Assembly (NCBI RefSeq): GCF_011806425.1
Contig: NZ_JAATOV010000001.1
Location: 248,001-312,000, forward strand
From: Thalassospira lucentensis
GTDB lineage: Bacteria > Pseudomonadota > Alphaproteobacteria > Rhodospirillales > Thalassospiraceae
Direction of reading: 5' to 3'
Length of the DNA stretch: 64,000 bases
Below are positions 43,061 to 54,397 of this stretch, piece after piece. Under the pieces are notes generated by a model, which was given only the letters and a program-made list of their open reading frames with translations, was not told the DNA's origin and did no database searches. A program made the position numbers and the translations under genes. How positions within the stretch are numbered: position 1 is the stretch's first letter; the number at the start of each line of letters is the position of its first letter.

Positions 43061-44320
43061 TTAAGGGCGCAGACGCGCAGCCAATGTGTCATATTCCGGC
43101 ATCTTATCAACCGGGCCAAGGGCGGTGATGGTTGGTTTGCCTTCCAGCAACGCCTTCCCCGCACGGCGGACACTTTCAAGGTCAACCGCGTCGACCTTGG
43201 CAACGATTTCTTCCATGCTTTGCGGACGACCGAAAATCTGGATTTGACGGGCCAAGGTTTCACAACGACCGGAATTGCTTTCCATCGCCATCACCACAGA
43301 CGCCTTAAGCTGCGCCCGTGCACGGGTAACTTCGACTTCGCTCAGATCCTCGGTCGCGCGCACCAGTTCGTCACACATCACCGGCATCAATTCGCCAATG
43401 TCATTGGCCCCGGTCCCGGCATAAATCGAAAACAGGCCGCCATCGACATAATGCGACGAGAAACTGTAAACCGAATACACCAAGCCGCGCTTTTCACGGA
43501 TTGCCTGGAACAGGCGCGATGACATGCCCCCGCCCAAAAGCGTGTTAAACACCTGCAGATCAAAGAAGCTGTCATGGGTATATGACACCGTCGGCAGGCC
43601 AAAGATGACATGCACCTGTTCAAGCTTCCGGTTCTCGATCCGGCTGCCACCTTGGTATTTAAGCGCCTCGATCTCGTGCTCTTCATGGGCTGGCAGGCTG
43701 TCGAATTTTTCGGCAACCATATCAACAATGCGCTGATGCTCTACCTTGCCCGAGGCTGAGAAAACCATGTTTTTCGGGCTATAGCGCCGCGACATGAAAT
43801 CGAACAAGTGATCCCGCGACAGCGACGATACATTTTCCGGACTTCCAAGGATCGACCGACCGAGCGCCTGATTTGGCAGGGCGGTTTCCTGGAAATGATC
43901 GAAAATGATATCGTCGGGCGTATCGTTTGCCTGACCGATTTCCTGCAAGATCACCTGACGTTCGCGTTCAAGTTCCTTCTCATCCAATGTCGAATGCTGA
44001 AGGATATCGGCAATCACATCGATAGCCAGTTCCTGATCTTCGTGCAGAACCTTGCAGTAATAGGCCGTATTCTCGCGCGAGGTATACGCATTCATCTGCC
44101 CACCGACAGATTCGATTTCCTCGGAAATCTGCAATGCAGAACGACGACGCGTGCCTTTAAAGGCCATATGTTCAAGCATATGAGAGATGCCGTTAATGTC
44201 GGGCGTCTCGTGACGCGCGCCAACATCAACCCAACTTCCCAAGGCCACTGACTCAACATGGTCAAGGCGGTCCGTTGCGACAATCATCCCATTGTCAAGC
44301 TTGGTAAGCTCGACTGTCAT
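43061..44320 (-). CDS. M16 family zinc metallopeptidase (processing peptidase-like)
   Basis: 419-aa insulinase/mitochondrial processing peptidase-type protein. The inverted zinc site HxxEH is in MLEHMAFKGTRRRSALQIS, preceded by His of SHMLEH, and the distal Glu lies in the following helix. The C-terminal half is the paired non-catalytic M16 lobe (TLLGGGMSSRLFQAIREKRGLVYSVYSF). In alphaproteobacteria this gene commonly follows thrC, as here, 47 bp away. Probable cytoplasmic or periplasmic peptide degradation; no signal peptide is seen. Confidence 0.93.
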   Translation of the reverse strand: MTVELTKLDNGMIVATDRLDHVESVALGSWVDVGARHETPDINGISHMLEHMAFKGTRRRSALQISEEIESVGGQMNAYTSRENTAYYCKVLHEDQELAIDVIADILQHSTLDEKELERERQVILQEIGQANDTPDDIIFDHFQETALPNQALGRSILGSPENVSSLSRDHLFDFMSRRYSPKNMVFSASGKVEHQRIVDMVAEKFDSLPAHEEHEIEALKYQGGSRIENRKLEQVHVIFGLPTVSYTHDSFFDLQVFNTLLGGGMSSRLFQAIREKRGLVYSVYSFSSHYVDGGLFSIYAGTGANDIGELMPVMCDELVRATEDLSEVEVTRARAQLKASVVMAMESNSGRCETLARQIQIFGRPQSMEEIVAKVDAVDLESVRRAGKALLEGKPTITALGPVDKMPEYDTLAARLRP

Positions 44321-44367
44321 ATAGCAGTACTCCTGTGTTTCATTTCATATCCCACAACGCCAAATCG

Positions 44368-45765
44368 TCAGGCCGCACGCCGGTGTTTACGGACATGCGC
44401 CATCAATTCTGCGACATCGTTGGAAATGGGTTCGACCTTTTCTGGTCGGTCATATAGATCAGAAAGACGCGGCGGCAAGTCTGGATAGATGCCAGACGCC
44501 TGTTTAACCGCGTCGGGGAATTTCGCCGGATGCGCCGTTGCCAGTGCCACCATCGGCACCGACGTATCGCGATTGCATTCACGTCCCGACACGATCCCGA
44601 TCACGGAATGGGGGTCCACCAGTTCGCCAGTGGTTTCCAAAACGTCCTTAATCGCCGCACGGGTTTGTTCATCATCAACGCGATAACCATCAAAATGTTC
44701 GCGTGCGCGGCCATGCTGGCCCTGCGACATTTCCATCACCCCGGTTTCACGGAATTTGGTCATCATTTCCGCAATCGCCAAACCATCCCGGTCATAAAGA
44801 TCAAACATCAAACGTTCAAAGTTTGAACTGACCTGAATATCCATCGACGGGCTAAGCGACGGTTCCACACCTTCCATCTTCATCACGCCACTTTCAAAGA
44901 AGCGCGCAAGAATGTCATTGCGGTTTGCACCGACAACAAATTGTTTGATCGGAAGCCCCATCTGCATCGCCGCATAACCAGCATACACATTGCCAAAGTT
45001 ACCCGACGGCACAGAGAAGGAAATTTCACGTTCCGGCGATCCAAGCTGCACACCCGCCCAGAAGTAATAGGCGATCTGGCACATGATGCGCGCCCAGTTG
45101 ATCGAATTCACCGCCGAAAGCCCAACTTCATCGCGGAAACCGTGATCGTTGAACAATGCTTTGACCAGATCCTGACAATCATCAAATGATCCTTCAACGG
45201 CAAGGTTATGCACATTGTCAGACAGGATGGTGGTCATCTGGCGACGCTGAACTTCGGAAACGCGGCCTTTGGGATGCAGGATAAAGATATCGATGTTTTC
45301 ACGGTCACGGCATGCTTCAATCGCGGCTGATCCGGTATCCCCGGACGTCGCGCCAACAATGGTGATGCGTTCGCCGCGCTTGGCCAATACATGGTCAAAC
45401 AAACGTCCAACAACCTGAAGCGCATAATCCTTAAACGCCAATGTCGGACCGTGGAAAAGCTCCATCACCCAGTCATTCGCACCAAGCTGCTTAAGCGGTG
45501 CGACCGCCGCGTGATCAAAACCGTTATAAGTATCTTCAAGGATCGCCATCAGCGCGTCGTCATCAACAGCCCCGGCAACAAACGGCTGAATGACCTTAAA
45601 AGCAACCTGGGCATATGTCAGAGTTCGCAGCGCACGAATATCATCCTTGGAAAAGGTCGGCCAGGTTTCGGGGACATAAAGCCCACCATCACGGGCCAGA
45701 CCGGCAAGAAGAACATCATCAAACTGCAAAACGGGGGCGCTTCCCCGCGTACTGACATAGCGCAC
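44368..45765 (-). CDS. thrC: Threonine synthase
   Basis: PLP enzyme converting O-phosphohomoserine to threonine, last step of threonine biosynthesis; 465 aa. Seen: N-terminal RYVSTRGSAPVLQFDDVLLAGLARDGGLYVPE, the PLP Lys in FHGPTLAFKDYALQVVG, and VGATSGDTGSAAIEACR for phosphate binding. The start is GTG at 45765, with AGGAG eight bases or so upstream; an in-frame ATG at 45837 would add 24 residues not typical of ThrC. It is co-directional with and upstream of the M16 gene. Confidence 0.96.
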   Translation of the reverse strand: MRYVSTRGSAPVLQFDDVLLAGLARDGGLYVPETWPTFSKDDIRALRTLTYAQVAFKVIQPFVAGAVDDDALMAILEDTYNGFDHAAVAPLKQLGANDWVMELFHGPTLAFKDYALQVVGRLFDHVLAKRGERITIVGATSGDTGSAAIEACRDRENIDIFILHPKGRVSEVQRRQMTTILSDNVHNLAVEGSFDDCQDLVKALFNDHGFRDEVGLSAVNSINWARIMCQIAYYFWAGVQLGSPEREISFSVPSGNFGNVYAGYAAMQMGLPIKQFVVGANRNDILARFFESGVMKMEGVEPSLSPSMDIQVSSNFERLMFDLYDRDGLAIAEMMTKFRETGVMEMSQGQHGRAREHFDGYRVDDEQTRAAIKDVLETTGELVDPHSVIGIVSGRECNRDTSVPMVALATAHPAKFPDAVKQASGIYPDLPPRLSDLYDRPEKVEPISNDVAELMAHVRKHRRAA

Positions 45766-45940
45766 TATACCTGCTCCTGAGTTAGGCAATAACGGCTCTG
45801 CATATCTTTGCGCGCAAGACGCAAAAACACACTCCAACGCCTGAGTTAGTGATGGGAAGTGGTGTTATAGTCAAGGGACAATCAAACAGATCAGCCGCCC
45901 CATGCGTGTAAATGCGCAAAGCCCTTCAAATCATGGGCGC

Positions 45941-46357
45941 TTAGTCGACTGAGATGCCGTGTTCCTTAAGTTTCGCCTCGGCAATTGCGGCCCGGCGGAC
46001 CACGGTACGGTAATTGCCAAGCAGGATTCGCAAAACCGCTTTGACGAAGCGATCCGATCCAGACATTTTTGCTTCAAAGGTTTTGCGCGTGATCGCAACC
46101 AAGACCGTACGTTCAACCGCACGCGCCGATGCCATGCGCGGTTGTCGATCAACAAGGGCCAATTCGCCCAACAATCCACCCGCCTCGACCGTACCCAGAA
46201 TGACTTCTTCGTCATTGCCAAGGGTTTTGAAAATTTCGACTTTGCCTTCCTGCACGACATAGGCGCTGTTGCCGTACTTGCCTTCGCGAAAGATCACTTG
46301 GTCGATGGCAAAGACCTGCCGGTCCATCACATTCTTGTTGCCGTCGGTTATTCCCAT
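45941..46357 (-). CDS. Single-domain cyclic nucleotide-binding protein
   Basis: 138-aa protein consisting almost entirely of one CNB (CRP-like) beta-barrel: VIFREGKYGNSAYVVQEGKVEIFKTLG, then GGLLGELALVDRQPRMASARAVERTVLVAI, which matches the phosphate-binding cassette (GELAL, R-x-A-S-A). No DNA-binding or enzymatic domain follows. The last helix region (LRILLGNYRTVVRRAAIAEAKLKEHG) is basic. It may be a cAMP-sensing adaptor; the partner is unknown. It stands alone between the M32 and thrC genes. Confidence 0.85.
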   Translation of the reverse strand: MGITDGNKNVMDRQVFAIDQVIFREGKYGNSAYVVQEGKVEIFKTLGNDEEVILGTVEAGGLLGELALVDRQPRMASARAVERTVLVAITRKTFEAKMSGSDRFVKAVLRILLGNYRTVVRRAAIAEAKLKEHGISVD

Positions 46358-46443
46358 CTTGCACCCTCATCCATGATGGCGTGGGGCCCAACACATAATG
46401 GGGCCGCACACCCTTCGCGCCACGGATCACAGGTCAGATGCGC

Positions 46444-46478
46444 CAGGCCGCCAATCATCCATCGGCGGCCTGCGTTTT
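46444..46478 (+). terminator. Terminator-like hairpin, plus orientation
   Basis: 9-bp stem CAGGCCGCC ... GGCGGCCTG (46444-46472) followed on the plus strand by CGTTTTT. Genes on both sides are on the minus strand, so its orientation is unexpected; it might block antisense transcription, or act as a weak hairpin for the M32 mRNA. Confidence 0.4.
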
Positions 46479-46488
46479 TCGGAACGTC

Positions 46489-47979
46489 TTATTTCGGACC
46501 GTAGCGATTGATCATATGTGCCTTGAACGCATCAATACCAAGAACCTTGCCGGTCGCCGATTGCAAAATATCATCCGTCGAACGGCTTGATGCCTGACTA
46601 TGGATGTTCTTGCCAAGCCACGTCATCAAGGGTGCAAAGTTGCCTTCGCCAAGGGCACCGGGAATATCCGGGTTGGCTTCTTTGGCTGCGGCGTAAATTT
46701 GCGCGGCGGCCATCGCGCCCAGGGTATAAGTTGGGAAATATCCCCACGCCCCGGATGGCCAATGGATATCTTGCATACAGCCATCCCGGTCATTGGGCGG
46801 GGTAATCCCCAAAAGCTTTTGCATCATCTCGTTCCAGGCCGCTGGCAGATCGGAAAGTTTCATGTCCCCTTCGATCAAGGCGCGCTCAAGTCGATAGCGC
46901 AGGATCACATGCGCCGGATAGGTCACCTCGTCCGCGTCAACACGGATCAGGCCCGGCTCAACCCGGGTATAAAGGCGATGCAGGTTCGATGCATCCCACG
47001 CCCCACCATCGCCGCCAAAGGCCTTTTTAAACACCGGTGCTGCGTATGTCAGGAAATCCTCAGACCGGCAGGCCTGCATTTCCACCAACAGAGACTGGCT
47101 TTCATGCATGGTCATGCCGCGTGCCTTGCCAACCGGCTGATCGCGCCAATCTGACGGCAGGCCGCGTTCATACATCGCATGGCCGGTTTCGTGCAAAACA
47201 CCCATGATCGCGGACGTAAAGTCGCTTTCGTCATATCGGGTGGTAATGCGCACATCATCTGGGATGCCGCCACAGAACGGATGATGCGAAATATCAAGAC
47301 GCCCGTGGTCAAAATCAAACCCAACCGCCCTCATCAAATCCAACCCGACCCGGTTTTGCGTTTCAATCGGGAACGGCCCGGTTGGTGCAATTGGCGCATC
47401 TTCGGATTTCTGGCGTTCAATCACCTCGGCGGTAAAGCTTGGCAGGAAATCTTCAAGTTCGGCAAACAGGCTATCGATCCGATCAGACCGCATCATCGGA
47501 TCATATTGATCCAGCAACGCGTCATAGACCGATGTGCCCAGTGCCGCGGCCTTGGCATTGCCCGCCTCAATCGACAGATCCAGCACTTCCTGCAACTTTG
47601 GCAACAGCCCCTTAAAGTCATTTTGCGCCCGTGCATCGCGCCATGCGACTTCACATCGCGTCGCGGCCAACGACATTTTTTCGACCAGTTCGACCGGAAC
47701 GGCTGTGCCATGTACCCAGGCACGTTTCATTTCGCCAAGGTTTGCTTGTTGCCACGCATCAAGTTCTTCATCGCCCGCGGCCGCGATCAAATCGCCCATA
47801 TCAGGTGCGTTGATCAACTCGTTGCCCATCACATCAAGGGTCGCAAGCTGATCCGACCGGGCATTGGCCCCGCCTGCTGGCATGATTGCGGCCATATCCC
47901 AATGCAACATCCCGCCAATATCAGACAGAATATTCATCCGGCGAAAACGGGCTTCGAGGGTTTTATAGGCTGTGGTCAT
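46489..47979 (-). CDS. Carboxypeptidase M32 (Taq-type)
   Basis: Zinc carboxypeptidase of family M32, 496 aa, a cytoplasmic enzyme removing C-terminal residues. Active-site HExxH is in GVLHETGHAMYERGLPSDWR; downstream MTMHESQSLLVEMQ supplies the third ligand, and HPFCGGIPDDVRITTRYDE is a family signature. The ATG at 47979 (MTTAYKTLEARF) follows AGGAG; the frame stays open to 48153, but that extension resembles nothing. It is placed between the cytochrome oxidase operon and thrC. Confidence 0.95.
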   Translation of the reverse strand: MTTAYKTLEARFRRMNILSDIGGMLHWDMAAIMPAGGANARSDQLATLDVMGNELINAPDMGDLIAAAGDEELDAWQQANLGEMKRAWVHGTAVPVELVEKMSLAATRCEVAWRDARAQNDFKGLLPKLQEVLDLSIEAGNAKAAALGTSVYDALLDQYDPMMRSDRIDSLFAELEDFLPSFTAEVIERQKSEDAPIAPTGPFPIETQNRVGLDLMRAVGFDFDHGRLDISHHPFCGGIPDDVRITTRYDESDFTSAIMGVLHETGHAMYERGLPSDWRDQPVGKARGMTMHESQSLLVEMQACRSEDFLTYAAPVFKKAFGGDGGAWDASNLHRLYTRVEPGLIRVDADEVTYPAHVILRYRLERALIEGDMKLSDLPAAWNEMMQKLLGITPPNDRDGCMQDIHWPSGAWGYFPTYTLGAMAAAQIYAAAKEANPDIPGALGEGNFAPLMTWLGKNIHSQASSRSTDDILQSATGKVLGIDAFKAHMINRYGPK

Positions 47980-48057
47980 CGCGGACTCCTGGGCAACTTG
48001 TGGGCGACGGGGCGTTGGAAGGCTAAACGGTAAATTATCGCGAACGATAGCGTGAAC

Positions 48058-48091
48058 AAGGCCGGATGAGAATGCCTCATTCCGGCCTTTT
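48058..48091. terminator. Hairpin ending the cytochrome oxidase operon
   Basis: AAGGCCGGATGAG, loop AATGC, CTCATTCCGGCCTT, with a single bulged base. It lies 90 bp past the surf1 stop. The U-run is short on both strands (TTTT plus, TTGTTC minus), so efficiency is unclear. Confidence 0.55.
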
Positions 48092-48180
48092 AAGCTGTGC
48101 TGTTTGATGGACTTTGGGGCTTGCCGTAAATGCGGAATAACCGCCAGCGCCAAGCACCCAAACGCCGATCAAATCACGTC

Positions 48181-48918
48181 TTAGGCATCTTTGGCGTCAT
48201 TCTTATCTTTGTCGCCTTGTGGGCGACGATGATAGATGACGAATACGACAACCAGTGACAGTGCAAGGCTGTACCATGTGATGGCATATTGCAGGTGGTT
48301 ATTGGGCAATTCGACCTTTGCCTGTCCGCCAATCGGAAGGCCACCGGAAACCTCGTCTTCGTCGACTTCCAGATAATATTCGCTGGCAAGGTCTGCTCCG
48401 CTGTCTTCGGCCATGTGGCGCACATCGACATAGAACCACTGATTATTCAGCGCATCATTTTCCGGCTGTGCCCAATGTTTTTCTTTGGGCAAGCGCAAGA
48501 CGCCGGTAACACGTACCGGTTCTTCAATCAGGGTTTCCGGGCGGGTTGCCGGATCGCGGTTGTCGGACGGGACCCAACCACGGTTCACCAGAATAATTCG
48601 GCCATCATCTTGTTCAAGCGGGGTGATCAGTTGAAAGCCAACATTGCCGCGACGGGTGCGCGCCATCAGGTACTTTTCCTGATCGTGCAAGAAACGTCCT
48701 TCGGCATAGGCCGCCCGAAACGCCATCGCAGGATCAAGTGGCCGGTCCGTTGGCACCGCAATCGGCGGCAAGGTAGATTGTGCTTGGCGCTGCGCAATCA
48801 GGTTTTCTTTCCAGAACAACCGGTCAACCTGCCAACTGCCAAGACCGACAAGAATGATCAGAGACAATCCGACACAAATTTTCATCGCCATAGACGGGCG
48901 CGTGGTTAATAGAGGCAT
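48181..48918 (-). CDS. SURF1 family cytochrome oxidase assembly protein
   Basis: Inner-membrane heme a insertion factor for aa3-type oxidase, 245 aa. Two helices flank a periplasmic domain: N-terminal MKICVGLSLIILVGLGSWQVDRLFWKE with the family GxWQ..R motif, and C-terminal HLQYAITWYSLALSLVVVFVIYHRR. Middle motifs: GFQLITPLEQDDGRIILVNRGWVP. It is the last gene of the ctaC-D-B-coxF-G-E-DUF983-surf1 operon, 9 bp after the DUF983 gene. Confidence 0.95.
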   Translation of the reverse strand: MPLLTTRPSMAMKICVGLSLIILVGLGSWQVDRLFWKENLIAQRQAQSTLPPIAVPTDRPLDPAMAFRAAYAEGRFLHDQEKYLMARTRRGNVGFQLITPLEQDDGRIILVNRGWVPSDNRDPATRPETLIEEPVRVTGVLRLPKEKHWAQPENDALNNQWFYVDVRHMAEDSGADLASEYYLEVDEDEVSGGLPIGGQAKVELPNNHLQYAITWYSLALSLVVVFVIYHRRPQGDKDKNDAKDA

Positions 48919-48927
48919 AAAATGAAA

Positions 48928-49293
48928 TCAGTCCTGTTCGGAAGTCGTTCGATGGCGATATTGCAAAGCGACCATGAGACCTTTTAGCGGCCGAAGCAAG
49001 GCCAGTGTCACACCAAGGATGGTGGGGGCCCAAATCACGGCATGCAGCCAAAGCGGCGGTCGATAGGTCATTTCGCCCCATAATGCGATAGGGACGATCA
49101 CAAACCCAAGAATAAAAATGATGAAAATCGCCGGGCCATCACCGGCATCGTGCCCGCGCAGGTCAAGCCCACAGACGGCACACGATTCCCGAACAGTCAA
49201 ATAACCATCAAAAAGCTTTCCCCCACCGCAACGGGGGCATTTGCATGCCAGCCCGGTACGAAAGGGGGAAAGGTTTGGATAATATTCCGCCAT
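48928..49293 (-). CDS. DUF983 membrane protein
   Basis: 121-aa protein with an N-terminal zinc-ribbon-like segment (CKCPRCGGGKLFDGYLTVRESCAVCGLDL, four Cys in two CxxC pairs) and two hydrophobic helices (AIFIIFILGFVIVPIALW and LHAVIWAPTILGVTLALL). DUF983 is regularly found next to surf1 and ctaE in alphaproteobacteria. The exact role in oxidase assembly is unproven. Confidence 0.9.
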   Translation of the reverse strand: MAEYYPNLSPFRTGLACKCPRCGGGKLFDGYLTVRESCAVCGLDLRGHDAGDGPAIFIIFILGFVIVPIALWGEMTYRPPLWLHAVIWAPTILGVTLALLRPLKGLMVALQYRHRTTSEQD

Positions 49294-49329
49294 ATCAAAA
49301 GACCCGTTTCATGTTCGGGTCAGCACAGC

Positions 49330-50130
49330 TTATTTGCCGCCCCAGATGTAGACAGCAAAGAACAGGAACAGCCAGACAACGTCAACGAAGTGCCAATACC
49401 AAGCTGCTGCTTCCAGGCCGAAATGGTGGTCTGGTTTAAAGCCACCCTTGATCGCCCGGCCAAGACAGACCGCAAGGAACACCGTCCCGACAAACACATG
49501 GAACCCATGGAAACCGGTCGCCATATAGAAGGTCGATGAATAGATGTTGTCAGAAAAACCAAATGCTGCGTGGCTATATTCATAGGCTTGCAAGCACAAG
49601 AAGATCGCACCAAGGGCCACGGTCAATGCCAGGCCTTGGACCATGTCTTTCTTTCGACCCTCGATGCAGCCGTGATGCGCCCATGTCAGGGTACAGCCAG
49701 ACAACAGCAAAATCAGGGTATTGAGGAACGGCAAATCCCACGGATCAAGGACCTCAACACCTGCTGGCGGCCATTCGGTCACACCGGGGCTAAAGATCAC
49801 AAAAGCACTGTGGAAGAACGCCCAGAAGAAGGCGACAAAGAACATCACCTCGGATGCGATGAACAGCGACATGCCATAGCGCAGGCCGATCTGAACGACC
49901 TTGTTATGGTAAATCTTTGACTCGCTGATCACGTTGCTCCACCAGCGGAACATCACAAACAGGATGCCTGCAATTCCAAGCGCGGCCAGCCAAAAATCAG
50001 CAGGTGTCCGATCCGAATGCATGAACATGACCATACCGCCGGTAAACATACCCGCCGCAGTTGCCGCCACCAGCGGCCACGGGCTTGGGTCTACCAGGTG
50101 GAACGGATGTTTCTGAGCATGATCACTCAT
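49330..50130 (-). CDS. ctaE: Cytochrome c oxidase subunit III
   Basis: Seven-helix subunit of the aa3-type oxidase, 266 aa, starting MSDHAQKHPFHLVDPSPWP, the canonical N-terminus. Seen: FFVAFFWAFFHSAF, LSGCTLTWAHH and the C-terminal GFHGFHVFVGTVFLAVCLGR then AAAWYWHFVDVVWLFLF. It protects proton uptake and stability of the catalytic subunit. It follows ctaG by 80 bp in the operon. Confidence 0.97.
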   Translation of the reverse strand: MSDHAQKHPFHLVDPSPWPLVAATAAGMFTGGMVMFMHSDRTPADFWLAALGIAGILFVMFRWWSNVISESKIYHNKVVQIGLRYGMSLFIASEVMFFVAFFWAFFHSAFVIFSPGVTEWPPAGVEVLDPWDLPFLNTLILLLSGCTLTWAHHGCIEGRKKDMVQGLALTVALGAIFLCLQAYEYSHAAFGFSDNIYSSTFYMATGFHGFHVFVGTVFLAVCLGRAIKGGFKPDHHFGLEAAAWYWHFVDVVWLFLFFAVYIWGGK

Positions 50131-50210
50131 TCCTTGCCCCCCTCAATCCTTACAAAAGAAACTCAAGTTTACTTTGTTACAGAGACAACAGACCGCTTTA
50201 CGGCGTTCTG

Positions 50211-50801
50211 TTAGCCCCCCTGATCGTCCTTACTGTCCGGTGCTTCAACCGATGTTTCGGCCTTATAGAAGGTATAGGACAGGGTTATTGTCTTTACGTC
50301 TTGGGTATTGATGTCTTCGGCAATTTCGGGATCGACATAAAAGCTGACCGGCATGTCGACGCGCTCTCCGGCGTCCAGGGTCTGCTCGTCAAAGCAGAAA
50401 CAGGCGATCTTGCTAAAATATTGTCCCGCTTTAAGCGGTGTTACGTTGTAAACAGCTTGCCCGGTAATCGGGTGGTTCGACAGGTTCTCGGCCATGTAAT
50501 GGGCCAAATTATCCTGACCAAGCTGCACAGTAATTTCGCGTTGCTCGGGCTTGAACTGCCACGGCAGTTCGGAATTCACATCCGCGTTAAACCGCACCTT
50601 GATGGTTTTTTCCGATGCGGCTTCTGGCGCGTCATGGGCGACTTGGGTTGTACCACCAAAACCGGTCACCCGGCAAAACAGCGCATAAAGCGGAACAGAA
50701 GCATATGTCAGGCCGACCATGCCCGCGACAACGACAACGCACCCAAGCAAAAATCGCTTGTTGCGGGCCTTCATGTTGTCTGCGTGCTTCTGATCAGCCA
50801 T
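50211..50801 (-). CDS. ctaG: Cytochrome c oxidase assembly protein CtaG (Cox11)
   Basis: CuB-site copper chaperone, 196 aa. One N-terminal helix (FLLGCVVVVAGMVGLTYASVPLYALFC) is followed by an Ig-like periplasmic domain with the copper motif SKIACFCFDEQTLDAGERVDMPV (CFCF, two Cys) and a further Cys at the end of the anchor helix (ALFCRVTGFGG). It is encoded 6 bp after the small coxF-like gene. Confidence 0.97.
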   Translation of the reverse strand: MADQKHADNMKARNKRFLLGCVVVVAGMVGLTYASVPLYALFCRVTGFGGTTQVAHDAPEAASEKTIKVRFNADVNSELPWQFKPEQREITVQLGQDNLAHYMAENLSNHPITGQAVYNVTPLKAGQYFSKIACFCFDEQTLDAGERVDMPVSFYVDPEIAEDINTQDVKTITLSYTFYKAETSVEAPDSKDDQGG

Positions 50802-50807
50802 GGCTTC

Positions 50808-50948
50808 CTAGCTCATCTTTAAAATCGTTATCGCAAAGAACAAAACGGCCAAGCCACCAAGAATGACAAGAAACGCCCAGTTCTTTTTCTTACGCTTGGC
50901 AAGAAACGCTTCAAGTTCGGCCTTGTTTGGGTTCGGGTGCTCGGTCAT
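50808..50948 (-). CDS. coxF: CoxF-like small membrane protein (46 aa)
   Basis: Short gene between ctaB and ctaG, easily missed. It begins MTEHPNPNKAELEAFLAKRK, has a Lys-rich turn, then one helix (NWAFLVILGGLAVLFFAITI) and ends LKMS. The ATG overlaps the ctaB stop (ATGA), and the stop is 6 bp before ctaG. Position, size and single span match the small CoxF protein found between ctaB and ctaG in other alphaproteobacteria. It may assist oxidase assembly; this is by synteny. Confidence 0.85.
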   Translation of the reverse strand: MTEHPNPNKAELEAFLAKRKKKNWAFLVILGGLAVLFFAITILKMS

Positions 50949-51871
50949 GCGATAAATCCAGTCAACAACACATCCGCAACCATCGAACCAAACAGAACGA
51001 ACAAATACAAAATCGAATAGCCAAACATTTTATGTGGTGCGCGTTCTTCGGCATTGCGCAACACACGTACCGCATGACGCAGGAACCACAACCCGGTCAC
51101 AGTTGCTGTCACCGCATACAGAACGCCCAACAATCCGGTCGCAACCGGGATAAACGTCACCGGCAAAAGCAAGATGGTATAAATCAGCATCTGCTTTTTG
51201 GTGGCCGCTTCACCGGCAATCACCGGCATCATCGGCACGCCAACCTTGGCATAGTCCCCACACCGAAACAGCGCCAGCGCCCAAAAATGAGGTGGGGTCC
51301 ACATAAAGATAATCAAGAACAGCGCGATTGAATTAAGATCAATCCCGCCGGTCACCGACGCCCAGCCGATCATCGGGGGAAATGCCCCGGCGGCACCGCC
51401 AATGACGATATTCTGTGGCGTGCTGCGTTTAAGCCACATGGTGTAGACAAACACGTAAAACGCTATCGATACCGCCAACAACGCAGCGGCGGCAAAGTTG
51501 ATCGCAACCGCCATCACCGTGACCGACACAATCGACAAGGCAATGCCAAGCGATAACGCCTCATCAGCCGGAACACGCCCCGCCGGGATCGGCCGGTTTT
51601 GGGTGCGTTTCATATGCTGATCGATATCGCGATCGTACCACATGTTAATCGATGCCGCCGCACCACTGGCCACCGCGATACAGGCAATCGCGACGAGTCC
51701 AAGGAACGGATGGATCGATCCAGGCGCAATCAAAAGGCCCACCGCACCGGTAAAGACCACAAGGGTCATCACACCGGGTTTAAGTAACGCAATATAGTCG
51801 CGCACCTCCGAAACCGGCAGCGGAACTGCGTTATCTAGGGCAAGGGTCTGATTGGCAACCTGCTTGGTCAT
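50945..51871 (-). CDS. ctaB: Heme o synthase (protoheme IX farnesyltransferase)
   Basis: UbiA-family membrane prenyltransferase, 308 aa, adding a farnesyl group to heme b as the first step to heme a. The Asp-rich motif NMWYDRDIDQHMKRTQNRP is clear, and SVTGGIDLNSIALFLIIFMWTPPHFWALALF is the second signature. About nine hydrophobic segments. It is the third gene of the oxidase operon, overlapping coxF by 4 bp. Confidence 0.97.
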   Translation of the reverse strand: MTKQVANQTLALDNAVPLPVSEVRDYIALLKPGVMTLVVFTGAVGLLIAPGSIHPFLGLVAIACIAVASGAAASINMWYDRDIDQHMKRTQNRPIPAGRVPADEALSLGIALSIVSVTVMAVAINFAAAALLAVSIAFYVFVYTMWLKRSTPQNIVIGGAAGAFPPMIGWASVTGGIDLNSIALFLIIFMWTPPHFWALALFRCGDYAKVGVPMMPVIAGEAATKKQMLIYTILLLPVTFIPVATGLLGVLYAVTATVTGLWFLRHAVRVLRNAEERAPHKMFGYSILYLFVLFGSMVADVLLTGFIA

Positions 51872-51950
51872 GAAACTCTGGTCTTCTCTTCTTGGGGCGG
51901 TGGAATGCCCCCCGCAAGACGAACCTGCGGGGGACGTAAACCAGGATCAC

Positions 51951-54397
<2,447 letters not shown>

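Noticed and set aside
47179-48033. 284-codon frame antisense to the M32 peptidase
   Set aside because: The minus-strand gene carries HExxH and family motifs; the plus frame has no recognisable domain.
47980-48153. 58-codon N-terminal extension of the M32 peptidase
   Set aside because: Overlaps the hairpin after surf1; ATG at 47979 has AGGAG and matches the family start.
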